Shown: positions 1 to 11,799 of the stretch, piece after piece
Position numbering within the stretch: the first letter of the stretch is position 1
How the letters are laid out: every line of letters begins with the position of its first letter
NCBI RefSeq assembly: GCF_026151205.1
Contig: NC_087078.1
Coordinates: forward strand, 11,108,175-11,172,174
Direction: 5' to 3'
Length of the DNA stretch: 64,000 nucleotides
Origin: Bolinopsis microptera
Taxonomy: Eukaryota; Ctenophora; Tentaculata; Lobata; Bolinopsidae
Notes under the pieces: model-generated
What the model was told of the DNA's origin: nothing
Databases searched by the model: none
The model's input: the letters and a program-made list of their open reading frames with translations, nothing else
Position numbers and translations under genes: made by a program

Positions 1-1190
1 GCATTGTCATATGTACTTCCTAGAAGCAACACACGGCCCATTTTCGGACTTGCACGAGTTATAATTATTATTAAGAGCTGAATCTAGCCATTTACTCTCC
101 GAATAAAAATATTTTTACTGACCTGACTAATGAGATCTTTACTTAAGACAACATTTAAATCTCGAAAGTTTATATACCTACTTGCAAAAGCCAAAAATAA
201 AGGGCCCACATAAATGGGGTTAATTAGGGAGGTTGATGGCATTCAAAAGGGCTCTGAATTCCGTTCAACACGAAGTGCAAACCCCATAATCCACATACCA
301 TTCAAAATATTATCAAATAATATCATCATCATCGTTGGATTGATAATTGGGAATATATATTGGCTTGTGACCGTTTAAAGATTTAACGTTTACCAGCTTG
401 AACATCAAAGTTTACTTTCTTCTAATAACCGAAATTCTCAACGTTTATCCCCCAAATAATGCACATATTATATAAATAATGCAAATATCATATGTGTCTT
501 ATAGCTGCATAATAAGATCTTTAACGGCTTGACGTGCCTCCCGAAGAAATTCATAAAGTTTCTACCATGGTAATCAAATGCGCTTTTGTCAGAGGGGGAT
601 ATCGGTCAAGCAAATTCCCGAGTTGTCTGCGATATTTCGTGATGGGGAACAGTGTACTTGATTTGATTGTGCTGCTGTGAGATAAGGATTAAGGAATTGC
701 TTAACTATATCAAATCCCGTTTTCCTCGTCACGAAATCACGCGGGGTATGATTGAGAGCTTCTCACTCCTATAAAAGTTGTGCAATAATACGCATTCGAA
801 TCGCAATTCGCGATTTGGCAACTTACGATTCGCTTTGAAGGCGGCCAATTCAGTTTTAAAAGTACCTATAAGTGATAAGTTTTTGTTGTGAGCACACAAA
901 TTTGATGGGCTTATCAGTTTGAGTTTTTATGGCCAGATTTTCTAATAGTTTTGGAAAGCCCGAATTTCTCAAACACCTCTCACTGAAGAGATCTTGCATA
1001 GATGCAAGTTACTTATATAATTTTATTATCATCTTAGCATCTTGAAGTTTGAAGGCTAGGAATGTTATTCAGAGGTTGATATTAGACCAGGTTACGTAGT
1101 CTTTGCTAGATGGGGAGCACTTCAGAAAGTGACAAGTTCTTAAATTAACATAATTAAAAGATGGGCTCATTTCCGGACTTTTGTCCTTTA
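1..1190. other. No gene recognised
   Basis: AT-rich sequence with only short open frames and no splice-bounded exon that I can support. I see nothing further in it. Confidence 0.5.
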
Positions 1191-1191
1191 T

Positions 1192-2432
1192 ACCTCTTAG
1201 ATTAATAGGGACAAGGTCTGTTTTTTTCTGAGGGACATGAACTTCAGTCAAAACTTTTCCTGGCAAGGTAGTCTGGGAAAATGATGAAAAAACCAATCAG
1301 TCTAGCTTGTCAACTCCCAACCGACAACGGCCCGGATCGTCGCTAGAGCTCATTTCTTCGTTCTTTACTTTTAGCATCTACATACAGTAGCAGTGACATA
1401 ATCCCAATCCTGAATATAGAATCATCTGGGAACTAATTTGCAAACATTGTGTAGGAATGTGTTTTTGTTGTTTACAAAGTGCAACAACGCCGACAGGGCC
1501 AGTCGTGAAACCTGTTGTTATAATTGGCGGAATCTTTCATTGTATTGTTAAGTGTTATACATATAGCTATTAGTATTTAGATCAAATAATTCTTAGATAT
1601 TATGTTGTCTTTAGTATCTGGGAGCAGTCTGGCGACCAGATAATTTTCAGCTATCATATTTTCTTCATAAAATCAGTAAATAACGCATCACAAATATCCT
1701 GCGTACATTTTAGTGAAAAAGCTTTATAAGGAAAGCCAAATACTAATCGTTCCTATATATTATAGCAACATGGACAAAGTTGCTCAAAGAGAATTATACG
1801 GTCCATGTGAAGTTCTTCTCGCTGATTCCAACCAGGCAAGAGTCTTTTAAGTTTTATCAGCGGTTTTTCTCAATATCGCCAAAGCATCCTTTAATCCCTC
1901 CATGAACTGTACAGTATATGCGTTGTGTTCCTCCTTAAGTCAATATAATATTACAATGTTCCCATTTCCCACACACATCTTTTTTCACCACTATCAGTGC
2001 CACTTCATAGCTGGTGCGGTAGAGCGACTTTGAGTCAGCGCTGCTGAATTTAGTGCCTCCCCAACTAGAGTTAAACATTCGAAAAGTGTGTTCTAACTTC
2101 TAATATAAGGCGCCTGAAAAAAGAAACACAATCTAGCTAGTTGTGCCCATTAAATTTACTTTTACAACTCTTTGGAGTGGTTTATTAATTTTTGGACTAT
2201 GGACAACACATTCCTGCACAGGAATGCTTTTGACAAATTAGTTCCCAGAAAATTTCCATAAATAACCACTATACTTCTTAGATTAATTGGGACAAGGTCT
2301 GTTTTTGACTGACGGACTTTTTCCTGGCAAGGTAGTCTGGGAAAATTATGGAAAAAACAATCAGTCTAGCTTGTCAACTCCCAAACGAAAACGGCCCGGA
2401 TCATCGCTGGAGCTCATTTCTTCGTTCTTTAA
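1192..2432. repeat. Pair of direct repeats about 170 bp long
   Basis: The segment at about 1192-1372 recurs at about 2272-2432. Both hold the same ordered blocks: a TTAGATTAAT(A/T)GGGACAAGG start, CCTGGCAAGGTAGTCTGGG, CAGTCTAGCTTGTCAACTCC, and an end at GAGCTCATTTCTTCG. The copies differ by substitutions and by a deletion in the second. The short minus-strand open frame over the first copy is most likely chance. The family is not recognised. Confidence 0.7.
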
Positions 2433-3155
2433 ATCTGGCATCTGATCCATAAGGTAGCATTCACAGAATCCCAATTCTTTCTACTGTGTCAGGTAGGAGT
2501 CGAGTTCTTGCTTCTGTTAAATTTGTGTTTGCCGGCTCTAATTGGGTGGAGTTATCAGTTACCTCTATTGGTTAGTGACCTTCTCATATTATAACATATA
2601 TTCTTAAGGGGTACTTAGTAGAGGAAATTGACCAGCAACCGGATCAGTATTTGTGTCCATGATGCCATGTGATAGGAATTTGACGATTACCAGCTTTCAG
2701 GCCCATTAAACTGTAGTTGTTCGTGATTCGTCACAACTTTTTAACTCAATCAATTAAACCCTGTCTGGCAATCCCCGCTGTAACCTCATAACCCTGCCCT
2801 AGAGTTGGGGATCCCAATCATCTCTACTTCTAAGTGTAATCACCTGATCATATGTACTGAGCCGGGTAAACACCGGCCTGTAACATACCCCAGCCACATG
2901 TTGAACGGGCGATCTCGTGTACTTGCACTGCAAAGTGTCGCACCATCTCTCTCTTTAATCTGAGAGATTGATTGAAGTGGAGGTGGTGTTCTGATTGACT
3001 TCTGGTAGATTGTAACAGTAGATTGTAACAGTAGTGGTAGATTGTAATGTGTTCTAATGTCCGGGCGGTGATAGTGTTTAACCGTTATGTACTGATCTGG
3101 TTGTGAGGGTGCAGGGTTGTGCAGTCTGCAGTCTGCACTGTACAGAGCCTGTTCT

Positions 3156-3956
3156 TATGTTACCTCTGTAGTTACCTCTGTAGTTACCTCTGTCGTTACC
3201 TTTGTTGTTACCTCTGTTGTTACCTCTGTTGTTACCTCTGTTGTTACCTCTGTTGTTACCTCTGTTGTTACCTCTGTTGTTACCTCTGATGTTACCTCTG
3301 ATGTAACCTCTGATGTTACCTCTGTTGTTACCTCTGTTGTTACCTCTGTTGTTACCTCTGTAGTTACCTCTTATGTTACCTCTGTTGTTAGCTCTGTTGT
3401 TACCTCTGTAGTTACCTCTGTAGTTACCTCTGTAGTTACCTCTGTTGTTACCTCTGATGTTACCTCTGTTGTTAGCTCTGTTGTTAGCTCTGTTGTTAGC
3501 TCTGTAGTTACCTCTGTAGTTACCTCTGTTGTTACCTCTGTTGTTACCTCTGATGTTACCTCTGTTGTTAGCTCTGTTGTTAGCTCTGTTGTTACCTCTG
3601 TAGTTACCTCTGTAGTTACCGCTGTAGTTACCTCTGATGTTAGCTCTGTTGTTAGCTCTGTTGTTAGCTCTGTTGTTAGCTCTGTAGTTACCTCTGTAGT
3701 TACCTCTGTTGTTACCTCTGTAGTTACCTCTGTAGTTACCTCTGTTGTTACCTCTGTAGTTACCTCTGTAGTTACCTCTGTAGTTACCGCTGTAGTTACC
3801 TCTGTAGTTACCTCTGTAGTTACCTTTGTAGTTACCTCTGTAGTTACCTCTGTTGTTACCTCTGTAGTTACCTCTGTAGTTACCTCTGTTGTTACCTCTG
3901 TAGTTACCTCTGTTGTTACCTTTGTAGTTACCTCTGTAGTTACCTCGGTCGTTCCC
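3156..3956 (+). repeat. 12-bp minisatellite (GTTACCTCTGTT/A)n
   Basis: More than 60 near-identical copies of a 12-bp unit, GTTACCTCTGTN, run in tandem. Variants TCTGAT and GCTCTG occur in patches, so units have spread in blocks. Because 12 is a multiple of three, the plus frame stays open for 282 codons and reads as a Thr-Ser-Val-Val repeat. There is no signal peptide, no recognisable flanking exon and no conserved domain, so I read it as a satellite and not a gene. A few decayed units recur at about 4187-4260. Confidence 0.85.
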
Positions 3957-3961
3957 CAGTT

Positions 3962-4455
3962 TTAGTTTATTTCATTTGCAAATCCATGGAGATGTTACGA
4001 ATTCATCCTTCCACTTTAATTCGAGATTGATTGTTATGACTTCTTCAAAACGTAAGACAAACTTGGAAGATTATAATGATAATTTTAATTGATAGTAATT
4101 ATAATGCTAATAATTACAGACTGCCAAGGTTTGATGTTGAGATCTCTTATAAGCTAATAATAGAGAGTAGAGACCCTGTATAATAATCTGTAGTTAACTC
4201 TGTTGTTGTTCTTATCATGTTAGCTCTGTAGCTAGCTCTGTAGTTACTTCTGTCGTTCACCAGTTTATTTTATTTAAAAATTCATGGAGGTGTTACGAAT
4301 TCATCCTTCCACTTTAATTCGAGATTGATTGTTATGACTTCTTCAAAACGTTAGACAAACTTGGAAGATCATAATGATAATTTTAATTGATAGTGATTAT
4401 AATAATAATAATTACTGACTGCCAAGGAGTTGCCAAGGTTTGATATCGAGATCTC
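3962..4455. repeat. Direct repeat of about 190 bp flanking degenerate minisatellite units
   Basis: The sequence just after the minisatellite (about 3962-4175) is repeated at about 4255-4455. Both carry GTTACGAATTCATCCTTCC, then CACTTTAATTCGAGATTGA, and end near GAGATCTC. Decayed 12-bp units lie between them. The end of the array and its flank were evidently duplicated together. Confidence 0.7.
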
Positions 4456-4459
4456 CTAT

Positions 4460-6200
4460 AATAGAGACCCTGTATAATAATTAAAGCATGCAACTCAGGC
4501 TCTGGTGATGAGGCCTGAAGAGCTAAGATCTTGTGTAACATTCTGTTTCTGAAATTGTCTATTTGTGCTCGACGTCAGGCTAAACCAAAACACTCAACTT
4601 AGTGCAACATTTCGAATAATGTTGTTTTGCTATGGTCTTGAATGACACTGTCTAAAAGTAATTTCAAGTCTAATCAAACAAAATGAGGAATATTCGTTTA
4701 AACATCTTGCGGCAAGCTGTGATAGCACTTCCGGCCTGGCTAGCCATATTAGTTCATTAGTCGAGATAAGAGGCTTTGTGATCTTTTAGTTTTATCTCCT
4801 TTGTCTTTGAGTGGGTTTAAGAAACCTACATATTTGATATTTGCCAATACTCCGATACGACAGGTTCCTGTCTCAGAAGCTAATATAAAAGCTTACTGAT
4901 AACATGCACTACTCGTCCTCAATATGTCTCCCTCGCATGTTTTATGCCTCAATTAAACCCGAGTCACTGTGTCCTTTACTAATCCTCTCTGTGCTATGAG
5001 AATAATACAGATGAAAACATAATATCCATGTCTTTACCGTACCTACTTACAACTTTACCTGACAAACCCCCTAATTCAATGTTAAAACTTAAAGGTTGCA
5101 GCTGTGCCTTTAACTTAAAAATGCCCCTTTGGTAGCCAAGGAAAAGAGCCATAAATCCCCATATTAATTGGCTCGTTTTAAGAATTTAAACAAGGAATCC
5201 AACTAACACTAAAACCTCCAGCCACTATAATATCTGCACCCAGGCCTACAGCACACTACCGGCCGTGCGATTATTTGATCGTCCTCACTATTCACAAGAT
5301 ACTCTCTCTCTGCTCTCATATCATTGCTCTCCGTGATCTGTCGAGGTTTGTGGCCAGTAAAAGTGGTAATGGTAATGGTAGGTACTAGGTATTATAATGA
5401 TATGTAATAATGCTGATTACCTCACTATAATGTGCACTTATAGTATCTACAATACAATATAGTAACTAACCAGCCTGCTTTTATGCGTGATCCCTGTTCC
5501 AGTGGCAGTACCGTTGCGGTTGTGAGCATTATAAGTCTTAATACTACCTCTACTCATCAGATATGCATTATGTTCATCAGATATGCATTATGCAATGACG
5601 ATTTAACGATTAAGGCCTTTACCCCAGCCCCCAAGACAAAATACTAAACCCATCACGTTCAAAATATGAAAAACCATTCTTTCTGAACGACACTACTGTT
5701 TGTCATGCTAATAATCCCTTGTGAGCACACACTGATATGTAGCCGTGGCCGTATTATTCCGATTAGGTTCGGGAGTTGAGTGATATTTATTATTTAGGCT
5801 TGATAATGAGAGTTCTTGTCTCATCGCATCAGAGGAACCGTCTTTAGTATGAGCATCAGAGCTATGTAATGTAACTTACTGTTGTCTTAATTCTAGCTTA
5901 CTGAATCCCGGCCGTCACCTGGTGTCCGATATAGTCCCTGTTCTTGAGCACATCGTATACTGTGGCGTGGAGCAGGCGTCAGAAATGCGTTTTACAGGCA
6001 TGTTTTAATGATGTAACCTAAACACTAATATTGCAGTCTAATATGTCTAGAAATGATATTGCCGCTTTAATCTGCTCGCTGGTTGCAGATTAGACAATGC
6101 AATCATGAGTTTCGGCATACTTTGAGTTTTATGACATGCGTTTAGAATATGTTCATTTTATGATGCCTTTAGAACATCTTCATTTGATGATGCGTTTACT
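4460..6200. other. No gene recognised
   Basis: No open frame of note. A 21-bp direct duplication with the core TTCATCAGATATGCATTATG lies near 5555-5592. Nothing else was seen. Confidence 0.45.
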
Positions 6201-6212
6201 TTTAGAACAGCT

Positions 6213-6790
6213 TCATGTGGCGATTATATGCAGGTCTGACTTATAATAGAACTTCATCTCTAATTGTGATTTAATAACGTCCAGCTTGTCCTTGTTCACG
6301 TCACGCTGTGTTGCCATCTGTTCATCAGTCATGCATGCACAACGATCGTAAAATTGTGGCGGTTCGTACGTGAGGGTAGTGGGGGAGTGCCGACTGGCGG
6401 ATACCGGGCCGACAATCAACATTTTGTTTGTGATTTCAGGGTCATATTGTTTGTGTGATTAAATATTTCATTGAAGCAAATTAATTGTTTATGTGATCTG
6501 GATGTTCATTTGTATTTTTCTGTAAGTGTAACTTTGCTCATGCTATTTTTGAACGAGCCATGATATCGTAATCACTAAAATTTGTGGGTTATACGGGTTC
6601 GAGGAATTGTTTGCGGCTCAGATAATTTCTGAATTTAAGGGGCAAAATGGAACCAAATTTCTTAGAAAGTCACTTAGTCACATACGATCGTAAAATTGTG
6701 GCGGTTCGTACGTGGAAAGTGGGGGAGTGCCGATCGCTGTCGAATACCCGGAGTACAATCAACATTCTGTTTGTAATTTCAAGGTAGTAT
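6213..6790 (-). repeat. Duplicated exon-like segment, two diverged copies
   Basis: Two copies, about 6290-6425 and 6655-6780, share a block holding GGCACTCCCCCACT and then TACGAACCGCCACAATTTTA on the minus strand. In the upper copy an AG-bounded segment reads IGTPPLSTYEPPQFYDRM and then a stop. In the lower copy an indel splits the GTPPL and YEPPQFYDR parts into different frames, but the second frame continues open for about 45 codons (CACMTDEQMATQRD...). This looks like a duplicated terminal exon of which at least one copy is broken. It could belong to the minus-strand exons upstream at 7238-9350; that link is inference. Confidence 0.35.
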
Positions 6791-7048
6791 TCTTTTTGTG
6801 CTGTAATTAAAATTTAAATAGTTGACTGAAGCAAATTAATTGCTAATGTGAATTCAAATTGTGATATAGATGTACAATGTTCATTTGTATTTCTCTGTAA
6901 CTCATGCTATTTTTGTACGAAACCAATGTAATTTGTGGGTTGTACGAGTCCGAAGAATTGTGTGAAGCTGAGATGATTTCTGAATTTATAGGAGTAAAAT
7001 GGAACCACATTTTTGTAAATGCTTAAATGGCCATTTAAATATCAAAAT

Positions 7049-7103
7049 GATACTATTTTGTTTATAGTAGTGTTAATAACACTACTATAAACAAAATAGT
7101 ATC
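7049..7103. repeat. Perfect 27-bp inverted repeat with 1-nt centre
   Basis: The arms 7049-7075 and 7077-7103 are exact reverse complements around a single base. A transcript would fold into a stem with essentially no loop. No TIR-type terminal motif or target duplication was seen, so it does not look like a transposon. Confidence 0.9.
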
Positions 7104-7237
7104 GAATTATCGAATTATCAAAACAATTTTCCTTGAAATTGATTGAACCGTGAATTCAATGTATTTACGTTTCGAACATTATCGAAATTCTAAAATAATC
7201 ACAGAAAATAATAAGCGATTGCCCGTACTCTTCTCAC

Positions 7238-9350
7238 CTACAAAGATAGCACCCCAGCTAGTCCCCGAGTCCGGTCTGTCCACTCTGAGCTCAGTAGTAC
7301 AGATAGAGTAGCGAGTGTGCTCCTGGGGCATGGTGTTGGTAGGTCTGATCTCTGCTTTGTGTTTTGTTAGGGTTATGTAGGGTACTTCCACAAACACGTC
7401 ATCCTTATCCTCTGTATCTGCAGGTGTACACTTTATTGGTGGTAAGGTACAATCGAAATAGTAGCAACTGGCAAAGGATATACAGGATTCAATGTTTTTA
7501 AACAGTCACCGCGCTATACTGTTTGGGTTTTGGGTGCTCTGTCATCGGTTGAAACTATGGTTCTGTTGTGACTAATAACATGTTTAAACTAAATACTAAA
7601 TAGGTAAAGTGATATCCAGAACTTTTCATCAAAGTTGAGTTGAGATTACAAGTTTGTTCATGTTTCATGCTACCCTGATCATTATGAGCTAAAAATATTT
7701 TTCGGTCTTCTGAAGTCCGTACCTACATTCGGAAGGCTGTGGTTATGATTGGGTTCAGATACTTATAACTTTATAAAGAACGTGATATTTGGCCTTCGGA
7801 TTTGAAGGAGAATGCTCAAATTTGGTCCTCAGATTTAAAGAAAACTGCACAATTTGTCGCGGAGAATTTAAAAATTCGCGATTTGTCGCGGCAAACTTCA
7901 AAAATCGTGATTTGTTACGGAGCTGGAGAGTGGGAAAAATCGCGATTCCGCACGTGCCGCGATTTCCTTTTGACCTCGGCGGTGAGTGAGCGGCTAATTT
8001 GGCGTATAATGTGCCAAATATTTGCTAGTCTATATAACGAGCACCAAGATTTGGCATAGAATTAGTTCTCTCCGTTTTTTGATGAATTTACACCGAGGGC
8101 TGAATTTGATGACATACCTACCTAATTGTTAAATCTTCCATCTCAAACGTTTGAAGCTAGTGTAGACTGTCCCTCATCAGATCGAGAGCAATGGAATGAA
8201 TATAATTAGTTGGTGCATAATAATAGTAATTTATAAAAGTGGTGGTATGACGACTTTAATGAATGCTTAATGAACACACTTGCAGGTACCACCCGTATTC
8301 ACACTCAGAATTGAGTTTAGTCTATAAACAAACAAACAAACATATCGACTTGCAGTGATAAATTTAGAAAGAGAGCTATAAACTATAAAGTATATATGCA
8401 ATATGAAACATTAACAATTGCACTGCCACACGTGAAATTTGTCTCTGATGAGGACAGCATGTAAGTAAACTAACCGCAGTTAATAAACCATTTACAATTT
8501 AGTACTCAACTTATTTTTGTTCTTTCATATTCTGAGTAAGTGAGTATGCGTTGAGAGCTTAATACTTACGATTAGTAAGTTTTTTGTTCTACTCTTATTG
8601 ATAGTAGCTCTGGAGTTTCCACAGTTGCCTGCATTCGAAAGTGTTTAAAAGTAGCTAACTTTTCCTTGCCAAATATGAGTGCAGTCTCAGACCAATCAAG
8701 AAATGTATCAAAGGAGCAACCTATTCCTTTGAACACCGATATCTTATTCCAACTATTCAACTCAACTATAAGCTTCCAAAAGCAGTTGAATAATCAATAG
8801 GCAGATCCAATTGCGGTGAATTAAAATATGGTATTGCGTCGTACGCCGGGGGTGGTACCGGCGGCGTGGTCAAATTGACCGGCGGCGGACAAGCCTGACA
8901 CCGTCGCGTAGCCGTGCTGGCGACTGCAACTAATGCTAGATAAAATAGAAACCTTTTACCGTTGGGTACGATCATATCCAATCGAGTTCACTAATGGTAT
9001 ATACCCTAGGTTATAACTAGCGTATATCATAGCTAAGCAGTATAAATACTGTAAACGTCGCTGGAACTTACGATTAGTACGGTTTTTAATGAGTTAATAA
9101 AAACTTACCTGGGGACCCCAGGCTATTATTTTCATAAACATAAAGATTCGGCGAAATGACAGGCTGAGCGCCTCCGGCCCACTGGCCCAGTAAATAAAAA
9201 CTAATAGAGTTGAATTCCCTCCAAGTCCAGTTCAGATTACTAAATTGTAGTACGAAGAACGCTCCCATTAAATAGCTCGCAAAACCGTACACGTCGAGGT
9301 TGTGGTTAGGATTAGGGTTGTGGTCAGGTTTTATGCAAGATCGTTTTGTT
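7238..9350 (-). CDS. Candidate partial gene, two linked exons, function unknown
   Basis: Two minus-strand exon candidates have good splice sites and compatible phases. Exon A (9350-9109) starts after GAAGCAG and ends at CCAG|GTAAGT. It encodes about 80 residues including DVYGFASYLMGAFFVLQF and VYENNSLGSP. Exon B (7417-7238) starts after CACCTGCAG and ends at TGTAG|GTGAGA. It encodes about 60 residues including EVPYITLTKHKAEIRP and DRPDSGTSWGAIFV. Joined, the frame stays open across the junction (phase 1). Exon A could contain a hydrophobic segment. I do not recognise the family, and neither the true start nor the end is fixed. The duplicated segment at 6.3-6.8 kb could be the next exon. Confidence 0.4.
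7780..7978. mobile_element. MITE fragment related to the element at 24258
   Basis: The right end (about 7935-7972), GAAAAATCGCGATTCCGC then TGCCGCGATTTCCTTTTG, nearly matches the right end of the hAT-type MITE at 24258-24410. The left part is built of diverged TTTGTCGCGG/AAATTCGCG motifs. No clear paired TIR or target duplication survives. The open frames here are by-products. Confidence 0.5.
8766..8975 (-). CDS. Small secreted proline-rich ORF, hypothetical
   Basis: An ATG at 8975 opens 69 codons to a TAG. The N-terminus looks like a signal peptide (basic NGKR, then FLFYLALVAVASTA). It is followed by a CxxC (CQAC) and a proline-rich stretch (PPPVNLTTPPVPPPAY). It is short and lies inside what may be an intron of another minus-strand gene. 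It could be a nested small gene, an alternative first exon or a chance frame. No homologue comes to mind. Confidence 0.3.
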   Translation of the reverse strand: MIVPNGKRFLFYLALVAVASTATRRCQACPPPVNLTTPPVPPPAYDAIPYFNSPQLDLPIDYSTAFGSL

Positions 9351-9365
9351 CTGCTTCAAATCTGC

Positions 9366-9414
9366 GTAAACACCCAACTCCCAAGTCACCATGACTTGGG
9401 AGTTGGGTGTTTAC
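9366..9414. repeat. Perfect 23-bp inverted repeat with 3-nt loop
   Basis: The arms 9366-9388 and 9392-9414 are exact reverse complements separated by CCA. It lies just upstream (in minus-strand terms) of the putative exon at 9350. No transposon termini are visible. Confidence 0.9.
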
Positions 9415-9419
9415 TTGAA

Positions 9420-11640
9420 GTCTCGTGATAATACATATTTGGGCGAGCGAAATAATATGAGCCTACCGATCGAGACCAGGCTTAACTGTTTTATTGAGTT
9501 GTGGCATATTATTTTTATAATTTTGTATATTGTGTAGGGTAGGGTCTGTTATTTTTGTAAAATTTTGCCATTATTTATGCTATATTTATTTATATTATTA
9601 TTAGCTTAAAGTCCTGATCATATTACCATGTGTATAATAGTAGTATATGTTGAATTTTAAGTTAGGTACGGAAAACCTTTGGTACTAAATTTAGCAGGAG
9701 TGGAAACGTGTATTTGTTTGCCATCTTTTGGTATGATGCCATGGTGATTGGTGCAGTACAAAGACTGAAAATTGGAAATGCACAGCAGACTTTATAGTTT
9801 AAGCCTAAGATGAGAAGTACGAATGAGTCGGACTTTTCAATTTACTCGTATCGTACGTACTTTTCAATTCTACTGAAAAGTTCTCCTTCTAGAAATCGAT
9901 GGAAGAGTTCTATATCGCATGTTACGGACTAATATTGAGCGTTTTCAAAAACTTGTGTTTCTATATTCCAATCGTCGATTAACTTAAAGTTTAACTTTAA
10001 GAGAAACAAGCTGTTTAAATAAGTAAATTGTCTAGTAATTTTGTAGAATTTTTGTTTTACTTTTAAATGCTTGCCTGGCCTAAGAATTCTGTATTTAATT
10101 TGTTCGCAAACGGTATATTTTCTCTAACATCGGCAATTAACAATTACATTTTACAACGGCCCGATGATAATAATTCAAAAAAAAATTCTATCTGAATCGT
10201 AGGTCGTATGAGTCGGACTTTTCAAAGTTGCGTACAAGTACGTACTTTTCCCCCTAAACGAGTCCGTACTTCTCATCTTAGGTTTAAGCTGAGAAGTTTT
10301 AAAAGATTTTGTATTTTTGTTGTAGATATTGCCGTGGCAACCCCGCATGCACCGACAGTGTTATTGCGACATCCTCAATTAAAACATAGCCATAGGTAAT
10401 GGTCACTATAGTTACAAATAGGTTACCAAGCAGAATGACGTATATTAAATATATAATATACGAGAGTGTCTCTGTTATAGTGACCCAAATTTTCAATTTC
10501 AATCAGCGTACGTGATCGATACTGCAGCAAATCGCGTACCTTCCAATGTTATGATGACAAGATGATTACGCCTACGGCCGCGTAATAATAATTTCAGAAA
10601 TTGTCTTCAGAGAGACATAATCAGCTAGCGTCGATCGACATAAAATCTATTTCGGTTCGAATTACGTTTTCTATAAAGTTCTAGAATTATTTGGCAAAGT
10701 TTCTAGAATTTGTCTTACTCCCATATATTTGTATTTTAAGGGTTGTCAGTGAACACATGGACGACGTTAGACTTAGGGAGCATTGAGCATTTAAATTCAA
10801 GAAGGGCTAATAAATATGTTAATCAGTGTTATGTTAATGTCATGGATCCTCTCAGTTTATAAATTTTAGTTATGCCTTCGCTGGCTTAATCGATTTGTAA
10901 GCAAATATTGATCAATACGCAGTCAATACCTAAGAGTTACGTAAGCAATGCCTGACTGAATTATCTTCCATGACCATCGCTCATTATTTTTCTTCTCCTC
11001 GTTCTTTGCAGCAAGTGAATGATCCCTAACGACAAAATGGATATAAAAGTTTTAAGTTAACATACTAGTATATTTTACAGAACGATCTTTAACAGCTCGC
11101 CTGATTGATTTGTGGTATTTTAATTTAATTTTGAAGGCTTTACTACAAATTTCTTTTCCTTGCTGGTTTTAAATGGTGATGGAGTTCAATTAAAAGCTAA
11201 TTTCTTTCCGAGTTATACTTATATCAGACGAGATGCGAGTAATTAACTGTAGTTAAAAGCCTTGCCATCCGTTAACGAAATTTACTTTCTTTTGTTCGCT
11301 GCTTTTATAACGTCAACCTAGATGACTCATTTAAATGTGAATGGGACGGCTCTTTAGTAAGGTACGTACTTGAGTGAAGCCGGAATAATGGACGGTTGTT
11401 CAAATGTCTAATTACAAATTCGGCCGGCAAATCTGCAACTGTTGACCTCTTAAATTTTAGAAAACATGCTGGCAACGTGAACAAAAAACGGCTAAAAATT
11501 GTCAACCAGAAAATGTTCATTCATGGCCTTCAAATTGGGAGACAACCACTCAGATGCAACAATAAAATGAATAAACTTTTAAAGCACATTATTATCAGCT
11601 GACTTTAATATTATAATAAAGTCCTATAATATTGTTGCAA
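9420..11640. other. Mostly non-coding; one weak membrane-segment exon candidate
   Basis: No strong gene. On the minus strand, 10471-10427 could be a 45-nt exon (after ATAACAG, before GTAACC). It encodes ETLSYIIYLIYVILLG, a hydrophobic stretch, in the phase that follows the candidate first exon at 11796-11643. Two related plus-strand stretches with GAGTCGGACTTTTCAA lie near 9825 and 10209. The rest is unremarkable. Confidence 0.3.
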
Positions 11641-11642
11641 AC

Positions 11643-11796
11643 CTGATTCAGACATGCTGGTTGGATAATCTATTAGTTTCCACGAGTCCTCCGTGGTCTC
11701 CCCTTTAATCTGGTCCGGGGTAACTTCCTCATAGTGCTCCTTTTTATTCTTTGGTCTAGGGCTCCTGCTTAGACTTCTAATCTTAAAACGACCCAT
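11643..11796 (-). CDS. Candidate first coding exon, unknown protein
   Basis: The ATG at 11796 opens 51 codons ending at a possible donor, GAATCAG|GTTTGC. The composition is coding-like and hydrophilic: MGRFKIRSLSRSPRPKNKK, then acidic residues and KLIDYPTSMSES. It could be the cytoplasmic start of the membrane protein hinted at by the 10.4 kb exon candidate. Chance cannot be excluded. Confidence 0.3.
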
Positions 11797-11799
11797 ATT

